Positions 44,001 through 55,358 are shown, numbered from the stretch's first letter. The stretch is 64,000 nucleotides of DNA from Coniferiporia sulphurascens (GCA_002794785.1 NBBA01000002.1:1488001-1552000), one strand, 5' to 3'. Notes: generated by a model not told the origin, from the letters alone. Translations and numbers: made by a program.

Positions 44001-44350
44001 GACTGGCACCCATGTGCGGATGAGGTGGAGTTTTTTTTTTTTTTTTAAAATTATTCCTGCAGTGCTACATATTTACAAGCTGCCCCCCTGAAGGGGGGGC
44101 CCTAACTACATAACAACGGAGGCGCCTGTCATGGCGCATCGCACCAAACTGGGTGGGGGCTCTGCTCCCCAGAGGGTGCCAACGTGTGGAGAGCCCCTAT
44201 TTAATAGGGAAAATGATGGAGGGAGGGATACATATCGCTACGAACAAACCAAGCGGTTGAGGGCAGGTTAGAATAGGAAGCTTAGAAGAGGTAAGGGAGG
44301 GCAAGAGCACTGGCTGAGATGTATCATGTGGGAATCTGAAGGGCAGGCTT

Positions 44351-47300
44351 TTACTCGAGGGGGAAGGGAGGGAGCGTACCTGAAAGCTCCAAAAGGGCTG
44401 GGTCCGAGTCCTGGGTTCGTGGTCCGAGCATATGATGCATGTACTCCTGTAGGAGGTCCAAGTCCATATCCTCGTTGGTGGGGTGCCCATCCAGGTCCAT
44501 CGCGGCAAAGGACAGCCGGATGGCGCCTGTGGCATGTTCCAAAAGGCGGTTGAGATGCCCTGTTGGCTTGAGCCAGCGGTGCAGAACCGGGAGGCAGTTT
44601 TCATCAGCCCACTCGGAGTGGTGGACTGGGAGAGGGTCCTGAGGTGGCCACATGTGTCGTATCCATGGGTGGAAGGTGCTACAGCGGCCGAGGATGTGGG
44701 TGGTCGACTGCGCTGGCCATGGGGGGTGGTTGTGCCATCTGCAGTGCGAGATCAGGCCATGTCTGCAGTGGTAGGCTGAGTCGAAGCTCAGCCAGTATCC
44801 CCCATAGGGACTGGCGCGGCAGAGGACCTGTGTGACTGTGGATAGTTCACTGTGTGGGTGGTCAACCGAATGCATCAGGAGCTTTCAGGGTCGGCGTGAT
44901 GGTAGGCCATGGACCGCCAGGTACTTATCAGTGGTCGAGGCAAGGGGGCGGGCTAGTGAGAGCGTCCATCGTTCCATGAGGGTGCGGACGGCCGCTTCTT
45001 TTAGGGCAGAGGTGGAGGGTTTTAGGTCGGATGGGGGGAGCTTGGTTGCCAGCTTTGCTTCCGTGTCAGCCCATTCATTCCTGGGGATGTCCGAGTGTCT
45101 GGGGCACCATACGAAATGGACAGTGAGTTAGTGGTACGAATCCAGCAGGGTCTCCACACCTGCTTTCCAAATGTGGAGGAGGTGGGCGCTGGGGGCGGTG
45201 GCCCAAGTTTGGAAAAGGTGAAGAGCAGTCAGCGAATCAGACAGAAAGAAGATGTCCAATGTGACACGCAGTTGCGATGGGAGACGGCGTGCTACCCAGC
45301 CCGGGGCTGTAGCGAGGGAGAACTCCTCGGCATCCATGGCTGTTGCACAGGTGGGGGACTCCAGTCATCATGACCGGAGACGGGTGTTGCCCAGCATTGT
45401 GCAGATGGCCGAACCCGACTTATTGTCTATGCGGGAGCCATCAGTGAAGACCTGGACATGGGGGGTGGAGCCTAGTTGGCATGCAGCCGTTACAAACGAC
45501 TTCCAGGTGTCCACGCTAACCGGGGTGATGGGGGTGGTAAACTGGACTCTGCCCTTCATGAAAGCTAGTGGGTCCGTCCATGGGGGATGCATGTATGCAG
45601 GGACCTGTTGAACCCGGGGGGCTCGGACCTGCAGAGAAAGGGAGAAGGGTCTATTAGCTATGTTTTTAAATAATTTGCGACCAATAGAGTGAGGGGTGCG
45701 CCAGAGGTGAAGGGAATGGGTAGTCTTTATATATTTGAAATAGAATGAAAGAGGGGTAACAGAGCAAAGGAAATTAGTGGAATGGGGGGAGGCGCCTTTG
45801 AAGATGCCCAGGATCCAGTGGCAAGCCGTGTTTTGTACAGCCTGGAGGCAGTTTACCAAGGTTTTTTGGCGGTGGCCATGGTACCATACCAGCGCTCCCC
45901 ATGAAAGGACAGAGCGAACGCAGGAGGTGTATAGGCGGCAGAGTAGGAGGGCCGATATGCCGCATTGGGTGTTACCCAGGATGTGTAGTGCGGCGAGGGT
46001 GGAGAGCCCCTTGGAGTGCATTCGCTCAACATGGGGCTTGAAGGAGAGGCCTGGGTCCCACCATATCCCCAGCCACCTAAGTGGGATTGAGGGGCGGATG
46101 AGGGTGTTGGGGTCGACCTGTATGCCGGCAGTGTCCCAGCCGTTATAGCCGGTGCATCGCCGCGGGGGGTGGAAATGGAGGCACTCTGTCTTGGTGGCTT
46201 CGATGTTGAGACTGATGGTGCCGAAGAGGGTGTCGAGTTGTTGGTAGGCGTGTGCGAGCTCGTGGCAGTTGGATGCCACTGAAGGTCCTACACATATAAG
46301 TAAGTGGTCATCAACGTATGCTAGGGCAGTGGTGCTGGCTTGGTGAAAGCGCCGGAGGACCACCCCTGCGAATATTGTTGACAGGATGGGAGAGACTGGC
46401 GACCCCTGGGGGGTGCCAAGGTCAGGTTTAGGGGCGGTTGGGAGGGTGGTGCCGTCGAAAGCAACAGCTACCTGCTGGTCTGTCATGAAAGACAGGCACC
46501 AGTTGGCCATGTCTGGGGCGCAGCCGAGGTCCAACAGTTGTTGGTGGAGGAGTCGTGGATGTACCGAGTCGAAGAAGCCCTGAATGTCGACCACAAGGAC
46601 CAAGCACACACGGCCCTCTGAGTGGGCACGTTCCGCAATCTGTAAGAGGTGTTGGGCGGCATCGTAGACCGAATGGCCTTGGCGTCCCCCATATTGGTTG
46701 GGTGGCAGCCAGTCCCTTGTATTCGCAAGGTACTGTAGCCTGTTAGCAATAACTTTTTCGAGGAGTTTCCCTAGGGTTTCCTTGAGGGTGATGGGCCGGT
46801 ATGACCGTGGTGAAAAGGGGTCCTTCTTGTTTGGCTTCCTGAGCATAACCACCTTTGCTGCCTGCCAGCACTTGGGGTGGTGCCCCAAACGCAAGCAGTC
46901 ATTGAAAAGTGTAAGAATCTCGTCAGGGTAGGCGTCCACCACCCATTTCAGGGGGTGGTAACCTATTCCCGAGAGGCCCAGCGCTGACAAGTTGGATGTG
47001 TCGGACAGTGCCCCCGTAAGCTCTGAAAGGAGTATGGGCGGGGCAGCTGGTTGTGGTGGTGGCAGCAGGGTGTTGGCCGCTGCTCTGGGTGGGGGGGGCA
47101 TGAAGAAAGTTTTGTGGAAGAGCTCACCTTTCTCCTCGTCTGTTTGGGTGAAGGTACCATCTCGCCATTTCAGCAATGGGATGGGGGTGGGTCGGTTGCC
47201 TAGGCCACGCTTGGCCCAGTTCCATATGTTGGAGGCATCTGCTTCCGATGCTTGGTCAGCGTAGAACTGCCGTTTGGCCATCCTGATGCCTCTCTTAAAG

Positions 47301-48349
47301 GCTCTTCTTGCTGATGCATGCTGGAGGGGGGTGGTTGCCGCTGTAATGGCGGATAAGAGGGTCTTGCAGTGGGGTGACCACCATGGGACTTCCGTTTTCG
47401 ATGGCTTTGATAAGTGGGTGAATGGCTGGAGGGCAGCGACCATGGAGTCAATGACTGCTTTAGCTTTGATGTCCAGGGCATGGGTGCTGTGCCCCAGAAG
47501 ACCGAAGGCTGTTTCCAGGAGAGGGAAGGCTATTTCGGTCCATTCCTCTTTGTTGGCTGGAAGAAGCCGGCATGTCTTTAGGACAGGAGGGGGGAGTTGA
47601 GATGGCACCGACCAATGCAGCATGGCGTGGTCGGACAGTGGTGAAGGGTCAGAGGAGCCTGAGTCTAAAATAGAGTCCGGGTTGACCACGGGTGGGGCCC
47701 AGATCATGTCAATGGGACACCGGTGGCGGTTACCATCGGGTCGTGAGTCAGAGTTAGGAAGGTGAGCAGGCGAAAGGCCATGCCCGTGGAAGAAGTCATC
47801 GAGGGGTTGAGCCCCCAAGTCATCCCATCATGGGGCAGAGAAATCGGACCACATGTGGTGGCGACGGTTGAAGTCGCCTGCCACAAGTAGAGTGGTGGCT
47901 AGCGCCGAGGGGAGTGAGAATAAAAAGGACTCACCGGGGTACTGGGGGGAGGCGTTCTCTCGGTCCGGGGGGTGCATGCCATAGTAGTTGCACACCTGGA
48001 GGGTGAGTTGGGATCATACCTCCACCGTCAGTACATCAGTGCCATAAGATGCGGCTCTGAGGATCGACCAGGAGGTGGGGGGGAGGGCCCTGGATACATA
48101 TGTGACTACCCAAGGACGAGCCTCTGGTGGTAGGACGGGTATGTAGCCCGGGATGGTGGGGACGTTGAAAACCGGGGTGCCAGTTGTGTCGGTGAGTGAT
48201 GGTTGCAGACCTATTTGGTACCAGGGGGGTTCCTGAATAAGAATTAGGTGTGGGGGGGAGGGGTCAGTTGTAAGGAGAGGGATTAGGGAATGTATCGCCA
48301 CTAGAGAGCGGGCGGTGTTCCACTGCAAGACAGAGATCGTCTCTATCAT
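44351..48349 (-). pseudogene. LINE-k ORF2: AP endonuclease, RT, RNase H
   Basis: 1332 codons plus stop with no net frameshift, from ATG 48349 (MIETISVLQWNTARSL). Endonuclease: LILIQEPPWYQIG, AGDFNRRHHMW, PIDMIWAPP, LSDHAML. RT: KVVMLRKPNKKDPFS, VDIQGFFDSVHPRLL, GTPQGSPVSPILS, YVDDH near 46310. RNase H: FTDGSRIDNKSGSAIC near 45440, DAEEFSL, FFLSDSL. C-terminus: HCRWHNHPPWPAQS with STTHILGRC. All breaks are stops: TGA near 48014, 47819 and 44876, and a TGA TGA pair at 45365-45370 where LINE-l reads CGA CGA. The active-site residues of all three enzymes are kept. Confidence 0.94.
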
Positions 48350-50411
48350 ATTTCCTCCATCTGGTCGTCGGTAGGGTCGGCAGCGAGGGCCTCTTCGATT
48401 TGGTGGTAACGCCTCTTCTTGGGGCAGGCCGGCAGGGTGGCGGGATGGTTGCCCTTGCAGTTGTTGCAGAGGCAGGGGTGAGGGCATGTGTCGCCTTCGG
48501 GCACTGCGTCTGTCGCGCAGTGGGTGCACGATTTGCAGTAGTTGTGGGAGAGGTGAGCTCCCGCGCAGTCAGCGCAACACAGTTGGGCTCGGCAGCCCTT
48601 GGTTCCGTGGCCGAGGCCCTGGCACTGTTCACATTGTGTGAGGGTGGGGCGGACGGGTGGGACTGAGAGGCGGAGGGCGGATCCGAACATCCAGATGCGC
48701 GGCCTCTTGAGGAGGCACTCGCGGATGGAGCCATTGGGGTCAACGAAGGAGAATACCACTGGGCATCTGTTGAGTGTCAGCAGGTGATCCTCAGTGGTGG
48801 CAAAGTGGGGGGTGACTACAAAGTCGAGGTTGTGGAGTGCCGGGTTGTGCCAGATTTCAGCCATGAGGGCCTTCTTGTTTATGGTGTGTCCATTCTGGCC
48901 GAACAGGAAGTCCTTGCAGGGCACCATGGAGATGCGTAGTGCGGACCTGGGGCAGACTCTGGAGGGGGTTAGGGAGAATGTGGCTGGGATGTTAATTCCC
49001 GCCGCAATGCACTCTGTGCGCATGTGGGAGGCATAGGCTGCAGAGTGACAATCAATGATCGTTTCCATGGTCGGGTTAGCCGAGGATGGGCATGCTGCAA
49101 AAGTGGTCACGATGTTCCCCTTTACATTGTAGGAGGAGGACAGGACCGGGACTTGGTCTGTGGTGGGGAGGGAAGCGAAGAACTCATGGGATGTTTTTGT
49201 TAGGGCCATTGCTGACTCCTGGTTCTCGGCCCGAATGCTGACTGTGGGGGTGAGGACCAAGGTTGGGTCCTTGGCATACATTGTGGGTGGTGGCAGCACC
49301 TTCCTCTGGCGTTTCTTCTTTTTCTGCGCTAGGTTGATGACCGCTCCGGCAGCTGGGGCCACCAGTGATGGGTTGTTGGTTGTTGGGGGGGCTGCAGCTG
49401 CAGCGACTTGAGCATAGGAGGTGGGGGCGGCCTGGGTGGTGGCCTGTGGAGCAGGTTGCTGCTGTTGTTGTTGTTGTTGTTGTTGCTGTTGACGGGGGGT
49501 GGGCCTAGAGCTGATGGAGGCCATCTGACATGAAATAGAAGCTATGTCAGTTGTCAGGCGCTTGACTGCATCTGTCAGTGCCCTCATTTCTGGGGTCACG
49601 GGGGCGGTGCCTGGGGTCCCGGTGGTGGCCGGGGCCCTTTGGGGGGGGCGAGCTGGGGCGAAGGGTTCCGGGAGGGCTATTACCGCCCCCTCCCTTGCGA
49701 AGTTGTAGGCCATCACCGCATTGCGGTGAATGATGTGGTTGGGGTAGGTCCTGTCTTGCTCTATGTTTGCCAGCATCTGTTGGATGTTCCAAAGGAGGTC
49801 GCCCACAAATTGCGCGGCCTTGATGTCGATCGTCTCGGTGTTGGCATCCCTGGTTTGCTGGTTGAAGTCATCCAAGGCACGGGTGAGGGAGTACATGAAC
49901 CCTGCAGTGTACTGTTCATGTTGTCATGTGGGGGGTCCTCTTGGGGTGAGAGGCGACATGGCGGCAGAGGAGCGTTTCCGCTCAAGGCTTGCGCCTCCCA
50001 CCTGTTGAGGGGGGGTATGGGGGTCAACTGCCATTCCTGGGGCTGTTTCACCTGTTTCAATGGGACCGTGTGTCGACCCTACCGAGGCTGCTGGGGAGCC
50101 GGCATGGGATGCTGCCCTTGATTCCACGTGCGCTTGGGCAGTGAAGTCGTAGGCGGAGATCATCTGGGAGTCGACAATGGCTGGGGAAGGGGCGAGGACA
50201 TCTGGGGAGGACGTCGGGTCTTGGGGGGGGTTGTTATTGGGGGTGGTTGGGGCGGCTGTGTTGTACCTTGTGGCAGCAGCGGCGCCGGCAGAGGCCCAGT
50301 TGGCGGCCATCCTGGTGACCCGGTCTGGATCGGCATTGGCCGATGGGGCGGGTGGGGGTTGGTTCGGTTTGTACAATGAAGAGTGTTCCTGTAGTCACCT
50401 GGGTTCGACAT
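48346..50411 (-). pseudogene. LINE-k ORF1, gag-like zinc-knuckle protein
   Basis: ATG 50411 (MSNPGDYRNTL). One indel near 50370 shifts into the main frame (SANADPDRVTRMAANW), and a TGA near 49922 follows GPPT. It is then open for 516 codons: GFMYSL-like N-terminal helices (FVGDLLWNIQQML), the longest Gln stretch of the window (49450-49495), the conserved domain ISMVPCKDFLFGQNGH, and knuckles CEQCQGLGHGTKGC, CADCAGAHLSHNYCKSC and CNNCKGNHPATLPAC. Its TGA overlaps ORF2 as ATGA. Confidence 0.9.
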
Positions 50412-51167
50412 GGGGGAGTTTTAGCTGCCCACACTAGTCGATGGTGGTGGTTACTGGTCAAGAAGGATGCAGATGAGGTGGAGTGCCGTCAGCGAATCTG
50501 ACAGAAAGAAGATGTCAGATGTGACAGGCAGAAGCTCCTGGAGGTGGTGTGCGGCCCATGTAGGCGCAGAGGTGAGGGAGAAAATCTCCACATCCGTTGC
50601 TGTGGCACATGTGGGGGAGGCGAGTTGGCGTGATTTTAGATGGGTGAGGCCCATCATGGCACAGATGGCGGAACCAGACTTCATGCCCATGCGGGAGCCA
50701 TCAGTGAAGACCTGGAGGTGGGGGAGGGTGCTCAGGGAGCATGCAGCTTCCACGAATTCCTTGTGGGTGTCTTTGCTGACCAGAGTGATAGGAGGAGGAT
50801 ATGGACCTGGACCTCCTATGGGAATACATGTGTCATATGCTCGGACCCCGAACCCAGGACTCGGACCTAGCCCTTTTAGAGCTATCAGGTACGCTCCCTC
50901 CTTTCCCCCTTGAATAGCGCCTGCCTTTTGAATTCCATGGAATACGTCCTGGCCGGCGCTCTCACCCCCCCTTTCCAATTCTAAGCTTCTTACTTTGACC
51001 TGCACTTAACTGCCCAGTTTGTTCGTAGCAATATATATTCCTCCTTCTCCCCGTGTCCTCTTACTAAATAGGGGCTCTTCACACATCGGCACCCATCTAG
51101 GGAGCAGAGCCCCCACCCAGTTTCGTGCGATGCATGATGATGGGCGCCTCCATTGTTATGTAGTTAG

Positions 51168-51190
51168 GGCCCCCCCTTCGGGGGGGGCAG
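51168..51190 (+). promoter_or_regulatory. Conserved 3'-UTR hairpin of the LINEs (representative copy)
   Basis: GGGCCCCCCC, a short TTC loop and GGGGGGGGC form a strong stem about 25 bases before the tail. Equivalent stems stand near 1435, 17820, 25325, 41335, 42900, 44090, 55420 and 58272. Loop bases differ (TTT, TTC, TTCAG), but the C-run/G-run pairing is kept. By analogy with LINEs that need a 3' stem-loop, it is a candidate RT recognition site. Confidence 0.6.
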
Positions 51191-51214
51191 CTTGTAATTA
51201 TGTAATACTGCAGG

Positions 51215-51245
<31 letters not shown>

Positions 51246-51260
51246 GGGGGGGTATGGGGG

Positions 51261-51446
51261 TCAACCGCCATTTCTGGGGCTGTCTCACCGGTTTCAATGG
51301 AGCCGTGTATCGACCCTACCGAGGCAGCTGGGGAGCCGGCTCGGGACACTGCCCTTGATTCCATGCACACTTGGGCGGTGAAGTCGTAGGCTGAGATCAT
51401 TTGTGAGTTGCCAATGGCTGGGGAGGGGGCCAGGACGTCTGGGGAG
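51261..51446 (-). mobile_element. LINE-h, right part (ORF1 N-terminal region)
   Basis: This continues LINE-h ORF1 beyond the nested block: minus-strand reading SSPDVLAPSPAIGNSQMISA, YDFTAQVCMESRAV, GSIHGSIETGETAPEMAVDP. It is cut at 51446, where plus-strand LINE-l begins. The start codon is lost. Confidence 0.85.
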
Positions 51447-54400
51447 GACCAACTGACCCATCCCCCCCGCACCTAATTCTTATACAGGAACCCCCCTGGT
51501 ATCAAATAGGAGTGCAACCCTCACTCAGCAACCCAGCCGGCTCACCAGTATTCAACGTCCCAACCATCCCAGGCTACATACCTGTCCTACCACCAGAGGT
51601 TCGCCCTCGAGTAGTAACATATGTAGCCCGGACCCTCCCCCCTACCTCATGTCGATCCTTGGCGCTGCCTCTCATGGCATGGATGTACTGACGGTAGAGA
51701 TACGAACCCAACTCACCATCCGGGTGTGCAACTATTACGGCATGCACCCCCCGGATCGCAAGCAAGCCCTCCCTCAGTACCCAGGTGAGTCTTTCCTTTT
51801 CTCACTCCCCTCAGTGCTAGCCACCACTCTACTCGTGGCAGGCAACTTCAACCGTCGCCACCACATGTGGTCTGAACTCTCAGCCACACGGCGAGATGAC
51901 TTGGGGGCGCAACCCCTTGATGACTTTTTCCGTGGGCATAGCCTGACGCCTGCCCACCTTCCTGACTCTGACTCGAGGCCTGATGGCAATCGCCATTGGT
52001 GCCCCATTGACATGATCTGGGCCCCACCCATGGTCAACCCCGACTCTATTCTAGATTTGGCTACCTCCGACCCCTCACCACTGTCCAACCACACCATCCT
52101 GCGCTGGTCACTGCCGTCTTGGCCCCCCCCTCCTGTCCTAAAGACACGCCAGCTGCTACCAGCTGACAAGGAGAAATGGACTGACATCGCCTTCCCCCTC
52201 CTCAAAGAAGCCTTCCGACTCCTGGGGCTCGACACCCAAGCCCTGAACACCAAAGCACAGGTGGTTATCAATTCTATGGTCGCCGCTCTCCAACCATTCA
52301 CCCACCTCTCAAAGCCATCAAAAATGGAAGTCCCATGGTGGTCACCCCACTGCAAGACCCTCCTATCTGCAATTACGACGGCCACCACCCCCCTCCAGCG
52401 TTCGTCAGCCCGATGTGCCTTCAAAAGGGGCGTTAGGACAGCCAAATGGCAGTTCTATGCCGATCAGGCAGTGGAAGCCAACACCTCCAACATCTGGAAC
52501 TGGGCTAAACGAGGCCTAGGCAACCGACCCACCCCCATCCCCTCACTCAGAAGACGAGACGGATCCTTCACCCAGATGGACACTGAGAAAGGTAAGCTTT
52601 TCCAAGAAACCTTCTTTATGCCCCCCCCACCCCAGGCAGCAACCTACACCCCGCTACCCCCCAACCAACCAGCTGCCCCGCCAATACTCCTATCGGAGCT
52701 CACAGGGGCACTGGCCGATACATCCAATTTGTCAGCCCCAGGCCTCTCAGGAATAGGTTACTGCCCCCTGAAATGGGTGGTGGACGCCTACCCCGAAGAG
52801 ATACTCGCGCTTTTCAATGACTGCCTGCGCCTGGGTCATCACCCAGAGTGCTGGCAGGCAGCAAAAGTTGTAATGCTCAGGAAGCCGAACAAAAAGGACC
52901 CATTCTCGCCATGCTCGTACTGACCCATTACCCTCGAGGAGACCCTAGGGAAACTCCTCGAAAAAGTAATTGCTAACCAGCTCCAGTTCCTCGCTAACAC
53001 ACGGGACTGGCTGCCACCCAACCAGTATGGGGGGTGCCAAGGCCATTCGGTCTACGACGCCGCCCAACACCTCTTACAGATTGTGGAGCGTGCCCACTCG
53101 GAGGGCCTTGTCTGCTCGGTCCTAGCAGTCGACATTCAGGGCTTTTTCGACTCGGTACACCCCCACCTCCTCCACCGACAACTGTTGGATCTCAGCTGCG
53201 CCCCGGACATGGCCAGCTGGTGCCTATCCTTCATGACGGACCAGCAGGTCGCCGTCTCATTCGATGGCACCACCCTCCCCACCGCCCCCAAACCCGATTT
53301 CGGCACCCCACAAGGATCGCCTGTCTCCCCCATCCTATCAACGATATTTGCAGGAGTGGTCCTCTGGCGCTTTCACCAAGCCGGCACCACAGCCCTGGCA
53401 TACATTGACGACCACTTACTGATATGTGTAGGTCCCTCTGTGGCATCCAACTGCCATGTGCTCACCTGCGCATACCAACAACTCGACACCCTCTTCGGCA
53501 CCATCGGTCTCAACATCGAAGCCGCCAAGACAGAGTGCCTCCACTTCCACCCCCCCCAGAGACGAACTGGCTACAAAGGCTGGGACACTGCCGGGGTGCA
53601 GGTCAACCCCATACACTGATTCGCCCCTCAATCCCCTTCCATTGGTTGGGGATATGGTGGGACCCAGGCCTCTCTTTCAAGCCCCATGTTGAGCGCATGC
53701 GCTCCAAGGGACTCTCCACCCTCGCTGCTCTCCACATTCTTGGTAACACACAACACGGTATTTCGGCCCTCCTCCTCCACCGCCTATACACCTCCTGTGT
53801 CCACTCAGTGCTCGCATGGGGAGCACCAGTATGGTACCATGGCCGCCACCAAAAAACCCTGGTAAACCGCTTACAGACTGTACAAAACACGGCTTGTAGA
53901 TGGATTTTGGGCGTCTTCAAGGGCACTTCCCCCCACTCCACTAATTTTCTTTGCTCTGTTCCCCCTCTCTCTTTCTATTTTGAGTATATAAAGACGACCC
54001 ATTCCCTGCGCCTATGGCGCACCCCCCACTCTATTGGATGAAAACTTTTTAAAAACATAGCTAATAGACCTTTTTCCCTTTCTTTGCAGGTCCGAGCCCC
54101 CTGGGTTCAACAGGTCCCAGCATACATGCATCCCCCATGGACAGACCCTCTGGCCTTCACGAAGGGCCACGTCTGTTTCACCACCCCAGCCACCCCAGTG
54201 AGCACCAACACCCGGAAGTCATTTGTGGCTGCCGCACACCAACTGGGCCGCACCCCCCATGTACAGGTCTTCACAGATGGCTCCTGCATGGACAATAAGT
54301 CAGGCTCGGCCATCTGTGCCATGCTTGGCCATACCCGACTCCAGTCACGACGACTGGAATCCCCCACCTGCGCCACAGCCACGGACACCGAGGAATTTTC

Positions 54401-55358
54401 TCTCGCCATGGCCCCAGGCTGGGTGGCACGCTGCCTCCCGGCTCAACTGCGTGTCGCATTGGATATCTTCTTCCTATCCGATTCACTGACCGCTCTCCAC
54501 CTTTTCTGCACTTGGGCTGCCACTCCTGGCGCCCACCTCCTCCACATTTGGAAAGCGGGTGTGGAGACTCTTCTAGACTCGTACCCCCAAATCACCGTTC
54601 ACTTCATATGGTGCCCCGGACACTCGGACATCCCCAGAAACAAATGGGCTGACAAGGAAGCGAAGCTGGCGACTGAGCTCCCCCCATCTGATCTTAAACC
54701 CTCCACCTCCGCACTAAAAGAAGCCGCTGTCCGCACTCTTATGGAACAATGGATGCTCTCATTAGCCTGCCCCCTAGCCTCGACTGCTGACAAATACCTG
54801 GCAGTCCACAGCCTACCTTCACGCCGACCCCAAAAGCTCCTCATGCATTCGGTTGACCACCCATGCAATGAGCTATCTGCAGTTGCACAGGTCCTCTGCC
54901 ACGCCAGTCCCTACAGGGGATACTGGCTGAGCTTTGACTCAGCCTACCGCCGCAGGCATGGCCTGATTTCGCATTGCAGATGGCACAACCACCCCCCCTG
55001 GCCCGCACAGTCGACCGCCCACATCCTCGGTGGCTGCAGCACCTTCCATCTGTGGATATGGCGCATATGGCCACCTAGGGACCCCCTCCCAGTCCACCAC
55101 TCAGAGTGGGCTGACAAAAACCGCCTCCCAGTTTTGCGCCGCTGGCTAAAGCTGATGGGGCATCTTAACCGCCTTTCCGACTGTGCCGCAGGCGCCATCT
55201 GGCTGGCATTTGCCACGATGGACCTGGACAGCCACCCTACCAACGAGGATATGGACCTGGACCTCCTACAGGATTACATGCGTTGTATGCTTGGACCATG
55301 AACCCAGGACTCGGACCCAGCCCTTTTGGAGCTATCAGGTATGCTCCCCCCTTTCCCA
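51447..55358 (+). mobile_element. LINE-l, 5'-truncated subfamily 1 LINE without 3' UTR
   Basis: It begins inside the endonuclease (DPSPPHLILIQEPPW equivalent) and runs to the last codons of ORF2 (LLELSGMLPPFP). It stops at 55358, where the (ATT)n tail of LINE-o starts. LINE-o therefore probably inserted here, though no target duplication is seen on the other side. Confidence 0.88.
51447..55358 (+). pseudogene. LINE-l ORF2: endonuclease (part), RT, RNase H
   Basis: Endonuclease motifs LILIQEPPWYQIG, AGNFNRRHHMW (Asp of GDFN lost) and PIDMIWAPP. RT KVVMLRKPNKKDPFS, VDIQGFFDSVHPHLL, GTPQGSPVSPILS and YIDDH near 53402. RNase H FTDGSCMDNKSGSAIC near 54260. Damage: one-base losses near 51640 and 53612; TGA at 52921-52923 (sister YRPIT reads CGA), near 54040 and near 55299 (GP-stop-TQDSDP, sister GPRTQ). 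At 54348-54353 it keeps the ancestral CGACGA. Confidence 0.9.

Larger units (their letters stand above)
44031..50469 (-). mobile_element. LINE-k, full-length subfamily 1 LINE (6439 bp)
   Basis: This is the clearest complete LINE. It has a leader 50412-50469, ORF1, ORF2 and a 3' UTR (44047-44350) with the hairpin near 44080-44102 and A tail 44031-44046. It inserted into LINE-j. The target duplication is GATGAGGTGGAG at 44019-44030 and 50472-50483, extendable to 14 bases with one mismatch. Confidence 0.95.
42841..50794 (-). mobile_element. LINE-j, 5'-truncated subfamily 2 LINE (pieces 42841-44030 and 50470-50794)
   Basis: It is inserted in LINE-i with the 14-base duplication GAGGATATGGACCT at 42827-42840 and 50795-50808. 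Its A tail is the T-run 42841-42856, then 3' UTR to 43156 with the hairpin near 42891-42913. LINE-k sits inside it. The truncated 5' end is at 50794, in the RNase H region. Confidence 0.92.
43157..50794 (-). pseudogene. LINE-j ORF2, RNase H and C-terminus (two pieces)
   Basis: The outer piece (50794 down to about 50470) carries the RNase H start: FTDGSRMGMKSGSAIC, TATDVEIFSL and FFLSDSLTALHLI. The inner piece (44030-43157) continues with VPVPGAHLLHQWKAG, HFVWCLGHSDIPGNEWAD and STADKYLAVNGAPSRRP to the stop. The join across LINE-k is in frame apart from the duplication; one indel lies near 43737. Catalytic Asp and Glu residues are present. Confidence 0.85.
37832..50917 (+). pseudogene. LINE-i ORF2 (pieces 37832-39156, 41418-42840, 50809-50917)
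   Basis: RT and RNase H part of a subfamily 1 ORF2. Piece 1 has KVVMLQKPNKKDPFS, VDIQGFFDLVHPQLL, GTPQGSPVSPILS-like and YVDDH near 38720. Piece 2 continues from APVW to YHGHCQKTLV and covers RNase H. There the Asp motif reads FTDSS, with TAG near 41848 (CAG in sisters) and TGA at 41930-41932. Piece 3 encodes EDMDLDLL to LLELSG and stops at TAG 50915-50917. The pieces join in frame after removal of the insertions and one duplication each. Confidence 0.88.
37536..51246 (+). mobile_element. LINE-i chimera: tRNA-like head joined to a 5'-truncated LINE, itself twice invaded
   Basis: This is an insertion into LINE-h with a 14-base target duplication. The head (37536-37831) is followed by LINE ORF2 from the linker before RT (CGGCCTCGGTAACCGACCC at 37832). 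W1 interrupts it (39157-41404, plus one duplication copy), as does LINE-j with LINE-k (42841-50794). It resumes at 50809 and ends with a 3' UTR (50918-51213, hairpin near 51168-51190) and an (AAT)n tail to 51246. Confidence 0.88.

Noticed and set aside
54040..54095. A spliced intron in LINE ORF2 ending CTTTGCAG before VRAPWVQQ
   Set aside because: Sister copies read straight through this segment in frame (LFKNVANRPFSLSLQ), so it is coding. The stop in LINE-l is a CGA-to-TGA change.
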